A stretch of DNA of 60,785 bases from Elusimicrobiota bacterium (GCA_030696455.1 JAUYSH010000090.1:1-60785); one strand, 5' to 3'. Shown: positions 1-9,356, counted from the first letter of the stretch. Translations and numbers: made by a program. The notes: generated by a model not told the origin, from the letters alone.

Positions 1-1836
1 CGGGGCGGAGACCATCATCCCCGTCGCCGAACAGGCCAGCACCAACCCCAGCGCGGTCACGGACACCCCCTCCACCCCCACCAGGTAGAACGGCGCCAGC
101 AGCATCACCGCGAAGGCGGCCAGGTTGATCGCCACGGCGCCGAGGTTGATCGCCGCGAAGCCGGGATCGGCGAACAGGCTGACATCCAGGATCGGGCGCG
201 CGGCCCGGCGCTGCCGCCGCACGAAGGCCCAGGCGAGGGCCGCCGCCACCAGGCCCAGCCAGGGGCCGAAGCTCCGGTTGATCGCCAGCAGCGCGGCCAC
301 GATCGCGCCCACCAGCAGGGCGGCACCCGGCCAGTCGAAGGCCTCGCGCCGTGCGGCGGGGGGCGCGCCGGGCAGGCGCCAGGCCAGGAGCAGCGCCCCG
401 ACCAGCCACGCGCCGGGCAGGGCGTGCCACGGCCCCGTGCTTCCGAAGGCGCCCAGCGCGGCGAGCGCCTTGGCGGCGAGGCCGCGGCCGTTGGGCGACT
501 TCAGGTAGCGGATGTCGGCGGCCACCTCGCTGACGCCCGGCGCCGGGGAGGCTCCCGGCCCGACGAGCGGCCGCGCGGCGTTGGGATCGCCCGGCAGCAC
601 GCTCAGGCGGATGGGCTTGCTCTGCGCGCGCGCGTAGGCGCGCTTGGCGGGGTCGTAGAACGAGACGCTCACCGGAGGGATCTCGAGGGGCCCGGAGACG
701 CGGGGCACGAGCACCATCTTGAAGGTCTTGGAGCCGCCCACCTTTTCGCCGAGGGTTTCGAGCTTGACCATGCTTTCGGACTCGAAGAAGCGGGCGGACG
801 GCAGGCCGGGCCGCTTAGGCTCGGGCAGGGATTTGAGGTTGCCGACGCCGCTGACGACGACCGTCAAGGTCGTCGCTTCGCCGGCCTTGAGCTGAAGGCG
901 GTCCACGGAGGACTCGATGGTCAGCGCGCCGACGATTCCGGAGAAATCCTCCGGCGCTCCGGCGGGCAGCGGCTCGGCCTGGAGCACGAGCGGATCCGTG
1001 TGCAGGCGGCGGGCCTCGGCGACGGGCATGCTGAAGAAGCGGTCGAAGAAGTCGTCGCCGGTGGCCGCGCCGGGCCGGGGCAAGTTCACGGTGACGACGG
1101 CCGGACCGATGGTCGCGCGGCCGGCTTGCACCGGGAACAGCGCGCTCTTGAGTTCGGAGTAGTTGTAGGCGCGACCCCCGATGACGGCCTGGCCTTGGCC
1201 TTCGGCCCCGAGGTTTTCCGACAGCAGTCCGGTAAGCTTGGGGGCGTCGTACTGGGGCGCTCCGAGCAGGGGCACGGCGGTGTAGAAGCGCACGACGAGG
1301 GTGACCTGCTCGTTGACGAAGGCGCGGCTCTTCTCGAGCTGGGCGGTGACGAAGGCGTCCGGAGTCGGCCCCGGACGAGCGGCCGGCGGGGGCTCCGGGT
1401 TCGACCCGGACGGCGGCGCCGGCGCGGCGGGCGGGGCGGGAGCCTGGGCCGGGGGCGCGGGCTCCTCGCGGGGAGCGGGGTCGACGTGGAAGGCGATAGG
1501 CGCCGTCGGCTCGGCGCCGGCGACCTGGAGCGGAGGCACGACGAAGCGTCCCGATTTCTTCGGGTTGAGGACGTAGGTGAGGACGACGGTCGAGGAGACG
1601 CGCCCGCCGACGATGGTCATGGACTGGCTCTTGCCGGATTCGTAGATCTCGACGTCGGGGATGAGCGGCGGCTTGGGCGAGGCCGTCCCGGATCCGGCGA
1701 TGGTCACCGATAGGACCAGTTGATCGCCGAGCACGACGCGGTGGTTGTTGAGCGTGGCGCTCACGGAAAAACCCGCCGCAGAGGCGGGGCCCGCGAGCCA
1801 GGATGCGGCGCAGACGGCGAGCGCGAGCCGTATCAC
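1..1836 (-). CDS. batD: BatD-like oxygen tolerance protein, joined in frame to an MFS-transporter segment; 3' end outside window
   Basis: BatD is a membrane-anchored periplasmic protein of the Bat operon. The GTG start at 1836 overlaps the batB/C stop (GTGA) and is followed by a signal peptide (ALAVCAASWLAGPASA) and beta-rich repeats. A typical BatD pre-membrane segment (ADIRYLKSPNGRG) ends near base 481. From about base 430 down to base 1 the same frame instead encodes sequence typical of DHA2/EmrB-type MFS transporters (FDWPGA, then RPILDVSLFADPGF, then membrane helices). No stop interrupts the 612 codons. BatD normally ends soon after one membrane helix, so the join is abnormal: a chimeric contig end is likelier than a real fusion. 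BatD identity is confident; the last ~145 codons should not be read as BatD. Confidence 0.75.
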   Translation of the reverse strand, partial: MIRLALAVCAASWLAGPASAAGFSVSATLNNHRVVLGDQLVLSVTIAGSGTASPKPPLIPDVEIYESGKSQSMTIVGGRVSSTVVLTYVLNPKKSGRFVVPPLQVAGAEPTAPIAFHVDPAPREEPAPPAQAPAPPAAPAPPSGSNPEPPPAARPGPTPDAFVTAQLEKSRAFVNEQVTLVVRFYTAVPLLGAPQYDAPKLTGLLSENLGAEGQGQAVIGGRAYNYSELKSALFPVQAGRATIGPAVVTVNLPRPGAATGDDFFDRFFSMPVAEARRLHTDPLVLQAEPLPAGAPEDFSGIVGALTIESSVDRLQLKAGEATTLTVVVSGVGNLKSLPEPKRPGLPSARFFESESMVKLETLGEKVGGSKTFKMVLVPRVSGPLEIPPVSVSFYDPAKRAYARAQSKPIRLSVLPGDPNAARPLVGPGASPAPGVSEVAADIRYLKSPNGRGLAAKALAALGAFGSTGPWHALPGAWLVGALLLAWRLPGAPPAARREAFDWPGAALLVGAIVAALLAINRSFGPWLGLVAAALAWAFVRRQRRAARPILDVSLFADPGFAAINLGAVAINLAAFAVMLLAPFYLVGVEGVSVTALGLVLACSATGMMVSAP

Positions 1837-3527
1837 CAGTCCTCTCCCGTCGGCGGCTTGCCCTGAGCCCGGCGCGCTTCGCCTTCCCGGGCCTGTCGCT
1901 GGCTTTGCTTCTCGCGCTCGGCGACGGCGCGCAGGATGCGCTCGGCCTCCTCCTTGGTGAGCTGGTCCTCGGGACGGGTTTTGGGAGGACTCTTCGGCTG
2001 CTCCTTCTCCGCCCCCCCGCCTTGAGGCTTGTCCTTCGCGTCCTCGGGCTTGGGAGGGTCGTCCTTCTTCGGATCCTGAGGGCCCTTCTTCGGCGGCGGC
2101 GGATTTTTGAGCCGCTGCATCGTCACCGCCAAGTTGTGGCGCGCCGCGGGGTCCCCCGGCGACAGAGCCAGCGCGCCGCGGAAGGCGGCGGCCGCGTTCG
2201 GGAAGTCGCCGCTGCGGAAACGCGCGTTTCCGAGGTTGTAGAGGGCGGCGGACCGCGTCACGGCCGGAAGGTCCTTGCGCGCCGCGACGGCCTCGTACAT
2301 CGCCGTGGCGTCGTCGAGCTTCTCGAGCCGGTACAACGCGCCGCCGGCGTTGAACGCGGGGCGCGGGTCCTTGGGCGCTTTCACGGCGGCCTCGCCGTAC
2401 CGCTCGAGGGCGCCCTCGTATTCCTCCTGTACGTAAAGCCGGTTGCCCGCGCGCAGCGAGCCTTCGGCGCCCGCCGCGGCCGCCGGAGCGGCCAGCGCGA
2501 CCCAGGTTCCGGCGGCGAGCGCGGCGGCCTTCGCGGCCCGCGTCGAGGCGAGGGGTCTCAGGGCCGGGATCAGCGGCAGAAGGAGCTCGAGAAGGATGAG
2601 CAGGAACGCGGCGGCGGCCGGCCAGGCGTAGCGGTTGCGCCAGAGATTCGCGGTCCCGGAGACGCCCTTGGCCGCGTCGAGCTCGAGGATCCGCTTGGCG
2701 ATGTCGGCGATCTCGTCGGAGCCGGGCGTGGTGCGATAATAAGCGCCTCCGGTCTCCCGGGAGACCTGCGCCAGCATGGACTCGTCGAGGCGGCTGACGA
2801 CCGTGCCGCCCTGGGCGTTCTTGTGGTAGGCGCCGCCCGCGCCCGGGATCGGCTCGCCGTCGGGAGTGCCGATCCCGACCGCGTAGACGCGCACCCCGGC
2901 CGCGGCGGCTTCGCGCGCGGCTCCGAGCGGATCGGACTTATGGTCCTCCCCGTCGGTCAGTAGGATGACGGCCTTTCCGCCCGGATAGCGGCCCAGCATG
3001 GCGACCGAGGTCCTCAGCGCGCCGCCGATCGCGGTCCCCGGCGTGGGCACGGCGCCCACTTCGAGAGCGCCGAGCAACTGCTTGGCCGCGTCGGCGTCCT
3101 GGGTCAGGGGGCAGACCGTGACCGCGTCCCCGGCGAAGGCGACGACGCCGAGGCGCTCCCCTCGCAGCTGGTCGATGAGCAAGGACAGCGATGACTTCGC
3201 GCGCTCGAGGCGGTTGGGCTTCACGTCCGGCGTGAGCATCGACAGCGAGACGTCGACCGCGATGACCGCCTGGCGCGCGTCGGAGCGGGTTTCGACGAGC
3301 TCGATGCCGAACTGCGGGCCGGCGAGCGCGAGCACGAGCAGGACGATCGCCATGAGCCGTATGACGGAAAAATTCGGCCGCTCCCCTGTCACGGTCCTCG
3401 CGAGTATGGCCGGGCCGCCCATCGCCTCGCCGACCCGGCGGCGTCTCGCGTCGCCCCAGCGCAGCAGCGCCCACGCCGCGGGCAGCAGCAGGAGGCCGGC
3501 GCCGAGCCATAGCGGGTGGCGGAACAT
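1833..3527 (-). CDS. batB: BatB/BatC fusion: von Willebrand factor A domain plus TPR protein
   Basis: This 564-residue protein joins two Bat components. Two N-terminal helices (about 5-22 and 54-72) precede a vWA domain with an intact metal-ion site DVSLS at residues 92-96. A further helix closes the BatB part. A second hydrophobic segment (AALAAGTWVALAAPAAAAG) leads into TPR repeats (BatC-like) and a Pro/Lys/Glu-rich tail. The ATG at 3527 overlaps the batA stop (TGATG) and has GAGGTGG seven bases upstream; longer frames lack such a site. The vWA and TPR regions probably face the periplasm and mediate protein contacts. The gene is translationally coupled to batA and batD. Confidence 0.9.
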   Translation of the reverse strand: MFRHPLWLGAGLLLLPAAWALLRWGDARRRRVGEAMGGPAILARTVTGERPNFSVIRLMAIVLLVLALAGPQFGIELVETRSDARQAVIAVDVSLSMLTPDVKPNRLERAKSSLSLLIDQLRGERLGVVAFAGDAVTVCPLTQDADAAKQLLGALEVGAVPTPGTAIGGALRTSVAMLGRYPGGKAVILLTDGEDHKSDPLGAAREAAAAGVRVYAVGIGTPDGEPIPGAGGAYHKNAQGGTVVSRLDESMLAQVSRETGGAYYRTTPGSDEIADIAKRILELDAAKGVSGTANLWRNRYAWPAAAAFLLILLELLLPLIPALRPLASTRAAKAAALAAGTWVALAAPAAAAGAEGSLRAGNRLYVQEEYEGALERYGEAAVKAPKDPRPAFNAGGALYRLEKLDDATAMYEAVAARKDLPAVTRSAALYNLGNARFRSGDFPNAAAAFRGALALSPGDPAARHNLAVTMQRLKNPPPPKKGPQDPKKDDPPKPEDAKDKPQGGGAEKEQPKSPPKTRPEDQLTKEEAERILRAVAEREKQSQRQAREGEARRAQGKPPTGEDW

Positions 3528-4513
3528 CAGGGCCACCTCAGCAGCGGGCCCGCGGCCAGGGCCGACTCCAGCAGCAGCAGCAGCAGGGCCGCGATCAGCG
3601 GCCACGCGTAGAGGTCCCCGACGGCCGTGATCTTCGGCAGGGCCACCTCCGATTTTTCCATGCGGTCGATCGCCGCGAAGATGCCCTTGAGCTCGCCGCC
3701 GTCCTGCGCGCGGTAGGCCTTGCCGCCCGTCAGGCGCGCGATCTCGGACAACAGCTCCTCGTCCAGGTCGTCGGTCACGGGCACCGTCACCCGGCCGTAG
3801 CGCGGATCGTCGATCGTCATTTCGGAGTCGCCCTTGCCCGCCACGCCGATCGCGTACACCTTGATGCCGTAGGAGGCCGCGGCCTTCGCCGCCGTCAGGG
3901 GGTCGACGACGCCGGTGTTCGCGCGGCCGTCGGACAGCAGGATGACGACCTTGCTCTTCGCGCTCGAGTCCTTCAAGCGCGAGACGGCCGAGGCCAGGCC
4001 GTCGCCGAGGGCCGTGCCGTCGGCGCGGGTCATGCCGGCGTCGAGCTCCTCGAGGCGGCCGAGCAGGGCGTCGTAATCGAGCGTGGGCGGGCAGAGCAGC
4101 AGGGGCGCCCCGCCGAAGGTCGTCAGGCCGATGCGGTCCTGGGCCCGGCCGAGCACGAAGCGCCGGGCGGTCTCCTTCGCCGCGTCGACGCGGGTCGGCT
4201 TGAAGTCGACGGCCTTCATCGACAGAGAGCTGTCGATCGAGAGCATGATATCGATGCCTTCGCCGGCCGCGCCGGCGAACTTAACAGTCTTCTGCGGCCT
4301 GGCCAGCGCGACGGCGATCAGGCACAGGGCCAGCGCGAGCAGGACGGGCGGCGCGCCGCGCGCCGCGCGCGCGCGCGGCGACGGGGCCCTCGCGCGCAGG
4401 CGCTCGCCCGCGGGCAAAGAGAGCTTCCCCCCGCCCGGCCGCCAGACGGCCGCGGCGGCCGCGGCCAGGACCGGGAGCGCCAGGAGCAGGAGCCACGGAT
4501 GAAGCAGCCTCAC
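3527..4513 (-). CDS. batA: BatA, von Willebrand factor A domain membrane protein
   Basis: A 328-residue protein with an N-terminal anchor (LLHPWLLLLALPVL), a second helix near residues 54-70, a vWA domain with metal-ion site DSSLS at 93-97, and a C-terminal helix (LYAWPLIAALLLLLLESAL). The GTG start at 4513 overlaps the upstream stop in a GTGA junction and has AAGGAGA about nine bases upstream; this replaces a longer frame that begins inside the neighbouring gene. BatA and BatB are paralogues usually encoded together with a MoxR ATPase. Their family is linked to aerotolerance and envelope stress; the molecular role is unsettled. Confidence 0.92.
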   Translation of the reverse strand: MRLLHPWLLLLALPVLAAAAAAVWRPGGGKLSLPAGERLRARAPSPRARAARGAPPVLLALALCLIAVALARPQKTVKFAGAAGEGIDIMLSIDSSLSMKAVDFKPTRVDAAKETARRFVLGRAQDRIGLTTFGGAPLLLCPPTLDYDALLGRLEELDAGMTRADGTALGDGLASAVSRLKDSSAKSKVVILLSDGRANTGVVDPLTAAKAAASYGIKVYAIGVAGKGDSEMTIDDPRYGRVTVPVTDDLDEELLSEIARLTGGKAYRAQDGGELKGIFAAIDRMEKSEVALPKITAVGDLYAWPLIAALLLLLLESALAAGPLLRWP

Positions 4514-5385
4514 GGGGGCGTCTCCTTCGCGGCGTAGACCCGCGGCGTCGTCGCCTTGATCAGGCCGAGCGCGAGGTCCGCGTCGCGCGGGCCTTCGTCC
4601 GGGCCCGGCTTCGCCTTCGCGAACTTCACCAGGTCCGCGCGCGTCAGAAGCTCGCGGATCCCGCCGCCGATCTGCAGGTCCTGCGCGCGCGCCTTCACGA
4701 GGCGCTCGACCTCGACGCTCGTCATCGCGGTGACGGGCTGGCCGTAGCGGGCCTCGAGATAAGCGCGCAGGATGTCGGTCAGGCGCAGATAGTAGGCGGC
4801 CTGGTCGTTCTCCCAGAGGCCGGAGGACCTCAGCGCGGCGATCGCCATCGCCGCGATCTCCTCGGGAGGAAGGACGGGAGCCTCGGGAAGCGGCGTTCCG
4901 TCCGGCGCGAGGCGGCGCGCCTTCCAACGCCGCCAGCCGCGCCAGGCGGCCCAGGCGAGCGCCGCGGCGAGCAGCCAGGGCCACAGCGCGGGGCGGGCCT
5001 TGATCGGGCCCTTGATGTCGGAGATGTCCTCGCTGTCGGGCAGCGGGGCGACGGTGACGGCGAACGCCGCGGCGGGCGCCGCGACGGAGCGGCCGTCGGG
5101 GGACGCGAACTTGGCGGAGAAGGACACGGTGCCGGTCGACAACGGAAGTATGGTCCACGTCCATAGACCGTCATTTTCAACGGCGTTGACGACAACGATG
5201 TCGCTCGTGTTCGAACCGACGGTGTCGGCCTTCGAACCAGCCGGGGCGCCGCGGTAAACGACCACGGATTCCGCGGCCAGAACGGCGACCGACGAGGAGG
5301 AGACTTCCCATGGGGCCTGCTGCGCGAACGCGGGGATGACCGCGAACAGCATCAACGAAAAAATATTCACCGGCAAAAGATTCAC
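4510..5385 (-). CDS. BatI-like membrane protein of the Bat operon
   Basis: A 291-residue protein with a signal peptide (MLFAVIPAFAQQ), a beta-rich periplasmic region to about residue 125, one membrane helix (ALWPWLLAAALAWAAWRGW) followed by basic residues, and a helical cytoplasmic tail (YYLRLTDILRAYLEARYG, then TSVEVERL). That order matches the DUF4381/BatI proteins found between DUF58 and BatA genes. The GTG start at 5385 overlaps the DUF58 stop (GTGA) and has GAGGAGG upstream. It probably helps assemble the BatA/BatB membrane complex; this is inferred from position. Confidence 0.75.
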   Translation of the reverse strand: MNLLPVNIFSLMLFAVIPAFAQQAPWEVSSSSVAVLAAESVVVYRGAPAGSKADTVGSNTSDIVVVNAVENDGLWTWTILPLSTGTVSFSAKFASPDGRSVAAPAAAFAVTVAPLPDSEDISDIKGPIKARPALWPWLLAAALAWAAWRGWRRWKARRLAPDGTPLPEAPVLPPEEIAAMAIAALRSSGLWENDQAAYYLRLTDILRAYLEARYGQPVTAMTSVEVERLVKARAQDLQIGGGIRELLTRADLVKFAKAKPGPDEGPRDADLALGLIKATTPRVYAAKETPP

Positions 5386-6260
5386 CGGCTCCTCCTCTTG
5401 GCGCGCCTTCTGAAAAAAGCCAAAAGCGGATCGAGGGAAGGCTTATCGGTCGTCACGGTCACGGCTTCGATGCCGCTCGCGCGGAAGATGCGCGCGAGCT
5501 CGGCGCGCCGGGCGGCCTCCTCGCGGGCGTACTCGGCGGCGTCGGAGCGCAGGTCGAAGGCGCCCTCGGCGCCGGTCTCGGGGTCCCGCACCGCGATGAC
5601 GGCGGAGGCGGGCGGCAGGGCCGCCTCACGGGGATCCTCGACGACGACGGGGATCAGGTCGTGCTTGAGGGCGCAGAGCTTCAGCGCCCGCTCGAAGCCC
5701 GCGTCCCGGAAGTCGGAGACCAGGACGACGATGCAGCGTCGCTTGAGCATGCGCGCCAGCCGCTCGAGCGACGGACCGATCGCCGTCTTGCGGCCCTTCG
5801 GCTCGAAGGCGAGGATCTCCCGGATGACGGCGAGCACGTGCCGGCGGCCTTTGCGCGGAGGCAGCCAGCGCTCGAGGCCGTCGGTGAACACGGCGAGGCC
5901 GACCTTGTCGTTGTTCTGCAGCGCCGCGAAGGCCAGCGCCGCGCCGATCTCGGTCGCGGAGTCGCGCTTCAACCGGCGCTCGGAGCCGAATGTCAGCGAG
6001 GCGGAGAGGTCCACGGCGATAACGACCGTCAGTTCCCGCTCCTCGACGTACTGGCGGACGAAAGGCTTGCCGGCGCGGGCGCTGACGTTGCGGTCGATGT
6101 CCCGGGGATCGTCCCCCTCCGCGTACTCGCGAACCGAGGCGAACTCCATGCCGCGCCCCTTGAAGACGCTCAGATAGTCTCCCGAGAAGCTCTCCGAGAC
6201 GAGCCTTCCGGTGACGATCTCTAAGCGTCGTACCTGCGCGAGGATCTCTTGCGGGAGCAT
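5382..6260 (-). CDS. DUF58 domain protein
   Basis: A 292-residue soluble protein of the DUF58 family, a vWA-like fold encoded beside MoxR ATPases. The family signature is visible at about residues 37-60 (GMEFASVREYAEGDDPRDID), with Arg where the usual IDWN has Trp. A metal-ion-site motif DLSAS begins at Asp84. The start is one base after the moxR stop, and the end overlaps the BatI-like gene. MoxR/DUF58/vWA sets are thought to form chaperone-like assemblies that mature or regulate membrane complexes. Confidence 0.9.
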   Translation of the reverse strand: MLPQEILAQVRRLEIVTGRLVSESFSGDYLSVFKGRGMEFASVREYAEGDDPRDIDRNVSARAGKPFVRQYVEERELTVVIAVDLSASLTFGSERRLKRDSATEIGAALAFAALQNNDKVGLAVFTDGLERWLPPRKGRRHVLAVIREILAFEPKGRKTAIGPSLERLARMLKRRCIVVLVSDFRDAGFERALKLCALKHDLIPVVVEDPREAALPPASAVIAVRDPETGAEGAFDLRSDAAEYAREEAARRAELARIFRASGIEAVTVTTDKPSLDPLLAFFRRRAKRRSR

Positions 6261-6261
6261 A

Positions 6262-7254
6262 TCAGGGGACTTCGACGGCCTCGAACACGGCCCTGACGAT
6301 CTTGTCGCTGTCGACGCCCTCGGCCTCGGCCTCGTAGCTGACGAGGACGCGATGGCGCAGGACGTCGAGGCCGATGGTCTTGACGTCCTCGGGCGTCACG
6401 TAGCCGCGGCCGTTGATGAACGCGTGGGCCTTGGCCGCCTGCGCCAGGAAGATCGTCGCGCGGGGGCTGGCGCCGTAGGCGATCAGGTGCTTGTGCGAGG
6501 CGAGGCGGTGCTTCTCGGGCTCGCGCGTCGCGAAGACGAGGTCGACGATGTAGTCCTTGATCTTCTCATCGAGGTAGATCGACGCGGCCACCGCGTGCGC
6601 GCGCTGCAGTTGGGCGGGCGTCGCGACGGGACGGATCGCCGGCGCGGTCCCCCCGGCCATGCGCTCGAGTATGCTCTTTTCCTCGGCCTTGGTCGGGTAG
6701 CCGAGGCGGACCTTCATCATGAACCGGTCCACCTGCGCCTCGGGGAGCGGGTAGGTTCCCTCCTGCTCGATCGGGTTCTGCGTGGCGAGCACGAGGAACG
6801 GGTCCGGCAGCTTGTGAGTCTCGGAGCCGATCGTCACCTGGCGCTCCTGCATCGCCTCCAGGAGGGCGCTTTGCACTTTCGCCGGAGCGCGGTTGATCTC
6901 GTCGGCGAGGACGAGGTTCGCGAACACCGGCCCCAAGCGCGGCTTGAAATCTCCGGACTTGGCGTCGAGGATCAAGGTTCCCGTCAGGTCGGCGGGCAGG
7001 AGGTCGGGCGTGAACTGGATGCGGGAGAACGTGGCCGACACGCAGCTCGCCAAAGTCTTGATCGTCAGCGTCTTCGCGAGGCCGGGAACGCCCTCGAGCA
7101 GGACATGGCCGCCGGCGACGAGCGCGGCGAGTATGCGGTCGAGCGCCTCGTCCTGGCCGATGATGACCTTTCCGATCTCGCGCTTGAGGTCCTGAACGAA
7201 AAGGCTCTCGTCGGCGACCTTCTTGTTGAGTTCTTTGATGCCCGTGAGTTCCAT
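6262..7254 (-). CDS. moxR: MoxR family AAA+ ATPase
   Basis: A 330-residue AAA+ ATPase. Walker A is GVPGLAKT (residues 55-62, with Ala before the Lys-Thr as in other MoxR proteins), and Walker B is LVLADE at about 114-119, followed by [18 protein letters not shown], a strong MoxR signature. Sensor 1 is in LATQNP, and the C-terminal lid contains [12 protein letters not shown]. The ATG has AGGAGATG upstream, so this can be an internal operon start or a leadered mRNA. It is the probable motor that remodels vWA partners in the Bat operon. Confidence 0.95.
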   Translation of the reverse strand: MELTGIKELNKKVADESLFVQDLKREIGKVIIGQDEALDRILAALVAGGHVLLEGVPGLAKTLTIKTLASCVSATFSRIQFTPDLLPADLTGTLILDAKSGDFKPRLGPVFANLVLADEINRAPAKVQSALLEAMQERQVTIGSETHKLPDPFLVLATQNPIEQEGTYPLPEAQVDRFMMKVRLGYPTKAEEKSILERMAGGTAPAIRPVATPAQLQRAHAVAASIYLDEKIKDYIVDLVFATREPEKHRLASHKHLIAYGASPRATIFLAQAAKAHAFINGRGYVTPEDVKTIGLDVLRHRVLVSYEAEAEGVDSDKIVRAVFEAVEVP

Positions 7255-7281
7255 GATGATTTCATCTCCTAATAACTCGAG

Positions 7282-7881
7282 CTAGCGGCGCGTCGCGGCG
7301 CGCCGCACGGCGGCTTCGTAATCCGAGCGCAGCTTGTCGGCCAGCGCCTTGAACTCCGCCTTGCGCTTATCCTGAAACCGCCCGAGCGTGCGCAGCGCCT
7401 CGATGCGGACGTCGGGCTCCACGTCGCGCAGCAGCGCCGTGACCCATAGGACGACGGACGGATCCCCGATATCCCCCAGCGCCTGCAGCGAAGCGATGCG
7501 CACTTTGGAATCGTAGTCGCTGAGGCCGCGCACGAGCGCGCCCAGGCGGGACAGGTCCTCGCGTCCCTTGAACAGGGAGACGACCTTCATGCGCACCTCG
7601 GGATCGGGGTCCTCGGTGAGCATCTTGTCGAGCATCGGCCCGAGCTGCGGGTCGCGGATGTTGAACAGGAGCTGGATCGCGGCCCACCGCACCGCGGGAT
7701 CGGAGTCCTGCAGCGACAGACGGACCTTCCTGATCTCCTCTTCGGAGAAAACCGGCGCGGCGTTCTGCTCGATGGCCGGCGGCGGCGGCGCCACCATGGG
7801 CTCCCGCGCCGGGTTCCGGTAATCCCAAACGAGGAAGGAGGCCGCCCCCAGGAAGATGAGCAGCATCGCCAGACGATTCAC
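7282..7881 (-). CDS. Membrane-anchored HEAT-repeat protein
   Basis: A 199-residue protein starting at GTG 7881, with an N-terminal anchor or uncleaved signal (LAMLLIFLGAASFLVW), a Pro-rich linker (APPPPAIEQN), and four or five HEAT-like helical pairs marked by DPAVRWAAI, DPEVRMKVV, DSKVRIASLQAL and EPDVRIEALRTL. The C-terminus is basic. It resembles the gene just upstream in layout and sequence, so the two are probably paralogues. HEAT repeats provide binding surfaces; the position before moxR suggests a link with the Bat complex. No catalytic motif is seen. Confidence 0.8.
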   Translation of the reverse strand: MNRLAMLLIFLGAASFLVWDYRNPAREPMVAPPPPAIEQNAAPVFSEEEIRKVRLSLQDSDPAVRWAAIQLLFNIRDPQLGPMLDKMLTEDPDPEVRMKVVSLFKGREDLSRLGALVRGLSDYDSKVRIASLQALGDIGDPSVVLWVTALLRDVEPDVRIEALRTLGRFQDKRKAEFKALADKLRSDYEAAVRRAATRR

Positions 7882-7891
7882 GGCGCGCTCC

Positions 7892-8488
7892 CTACTTGCC
7901 GGCCGCCGCCGCGGCGGCGGCGGCCTTTTCCTGCTCGTAACGCGCGCGCGCCGCGTCGATCTCGGCCTGCTTCTTGTCCTGGAGGGTGTTCAGGGTCTTG
8001 AGCGCCTGCAGACGGACGCTCTCCTCCTGATCCTTGATCGGTCCCGTCGCGATGACGCCCGCGACCGAGTAATCCCCGATCTTCTCGATGGCGCGCAGAG
8101 CCGCCAGGCGCACGTCGGGCTCCTGGTCCTTCAGGGCTCCGACGAGCGCGTCGGTGACGTCCTGGCCGCCGCGGCCGCCCAGCAGCTCGGCGGCCCTGAT
8201 GCGCAGCGGCGCCTCCAAGTCCTTGCGGAGCATATGGAAGATGACCGGCATCGCCTGCGGGGACTTCATTTTGTCGAGCAAAAGCACGGCTTCCCAGCGC
8301 ACCTGCGGATCCTGGTCCTCGGTGGACTTGAGGATCTTCGCCTGCTCGGCCTCGTTGATCACGGGCGCGGGCTCGGAGAGGATCGCGGGCGGCGGCGGAG
8401 GGGGTGGAGGAGGAGGGACCGGCTTGAACTCCTGATAAGCCATGAAGCCGGCGATGGTGATGGCGCAGACGAGAAGGACGTATTTCAT
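7892..8488 (-). CDS. Membrane-anchored HEAT-repeat protein (paralogue of the downstream gene)
   Basis: A 198-residue protein: N-terminal anchor (YVLLVCAITIAGFMAY), a run of about ten prolines, then HEAT-like repeats (DPQVRWEAVLLL, PLRIRAAELLG, EPDVRLAALRAI, ESVRLQALKTL) and a basic, Ala-rich tail. ATG 8488 is chosen because GGAGGT lies eight bases upstream and the start overlaps the amidotransferase stop (ATGA). The shared anchor, Pro linker and repeat design point to a duplication that produced the two HEAT genes. Function is unknown. Confidence 0.82.
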   Translation of the reverse strand: MKYVLLVCAITIAGFMAYQEFKPVPPPPPPPPPPAILSEPAPVINEAEQAKILKSTEDQDPQVRWEAVLLLDKMKSPQAMPVIFHMLRKDLEAPLRIRAAELLGGRGGQDVTDALVGALKDQEPDVRLAALRAIEKIGDYSVAGVIATGPIKDQEESVRLQALKTLNTLQDKKQAEIDAARARYEQEKAAAAAAAAGK

Positions 8489-9336
8489 GAGCGAGAGACC
8501 TCCGGGACTGGTCCAAATGTACAAAGCGGCGACAGCGGGCGGCGGCGCACGTCGACGCCGTCCGCGGTGGGGACGGCGGAAATCGTCTCGGGCGGGGATA
8601 GGCGCGTCCAGTCCCCCCCGTCCACGCCTTCGCTGGCGAGGAGGAAGCGCCCGTCGCGCAGCGTCCAGCTCATGACCGACCAGGGCTGGTCCGGGTGGAA
8701 AACGCCGTGCTCGGCGAGGCCGCGGTGGGCGGCGTGGCACAGCGCGTGGATCCCGTTCCCCCCGGAGGCGATGGCGTTGAGACTCGAGTAGGGCCCCGGG
8801 AGTTCCGGATAAAGACCGCGGCAGGACTCCCAGAGCCGCCAGTTCTCGGCGATGCAGGCCTCGAACGCGGCCGAAGGATCCGCGCCCCCGGCGCGGAATT
8901 TCATGAATTGCTGGAAATAGACCTCGGAGTCGCTGTCCGTCTTCAGGCGCGCGCGGCGGGGGCCGAGGGCCGCGGCGACCTCACGGTGGATGAACAGAGT
9001 CCCGTTGTGCATGAAGACCCAGCCCTCGTCGGAGAACGGATGGGCGCGCTGGTCGTCTATGCCGATCCCCTTCGAGGCGGCGCGGATGTGCCCCAGCACG
9101 ACCTTGGATCGGGCCGCTTCGGAGGCGTCGATGAAGCGCGGGCGTTCGTCGGACGCCGAGCGGCCGCTTTTAACGATCTGCGGCCCATCGGGACCGAACC
9201 AGGCCAGGCCCCAGCCGTCCTTTTGGAGGTTATCCGGGTCGGCGTCGGCCTGCCGCAGCAGGGAGAACTCGGTGTCCGCCAAAAAAGAGCGGGCGGAGGC
9301 GTCCTGCGGGGCGACTTGCGCGAAAAGGCGGCACAT
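8485..9336 (-). CDS. Class II glutamine amidotransferase (EgtC/YafJ-like)
   Basis: A 283-residue protein with the N-terminal nucleophile Cys2 (MCRLFAQ) exposed after Met removal, plus the type II amidotransferase motifs HIRAASKG, HPF and MHNGTLF at about residues 80-115. These bind and hydrolyse glutamine or a related gamma-glutamyl amide. No synthetase domain is attached, as in the stand-alone YafJ/EgtC group, so the true substrate is unknown. The start has TAGAAT exactly six bases upstream and no ribosome-binding site, indicating a leaderless mRNA. It overlaps the HEAT gene by four bases. Confidence 0.85.
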   Translation of the reverse strand: MCRLFAQVAPQDASARSFLADTEFSLLRQADADPDNLQKDGWGLAWFGPDGPQIVKSGRSASDERPRFIDASEAARSKVVLGHIRAASKGIGIDDQRAHPFSDEGWVFMHNGTLFIHREVAAALGPRRARLKTDSDSEVYFQQFMKFRAGGADPSAAFEACIAENWRLWESCRGLYPELPGPYSSLNAIASGGNGIHALCHAAHRGLAEHGVFHPDQPWSVMSWTLRDGRFLLASEGVDGGDWTRLSPPETISAVPTADGVDVRRRPLSPLCTFGPVPEVSRS

Positions 9337-9356
9337 ACCGAGATTCTAACGAATTT

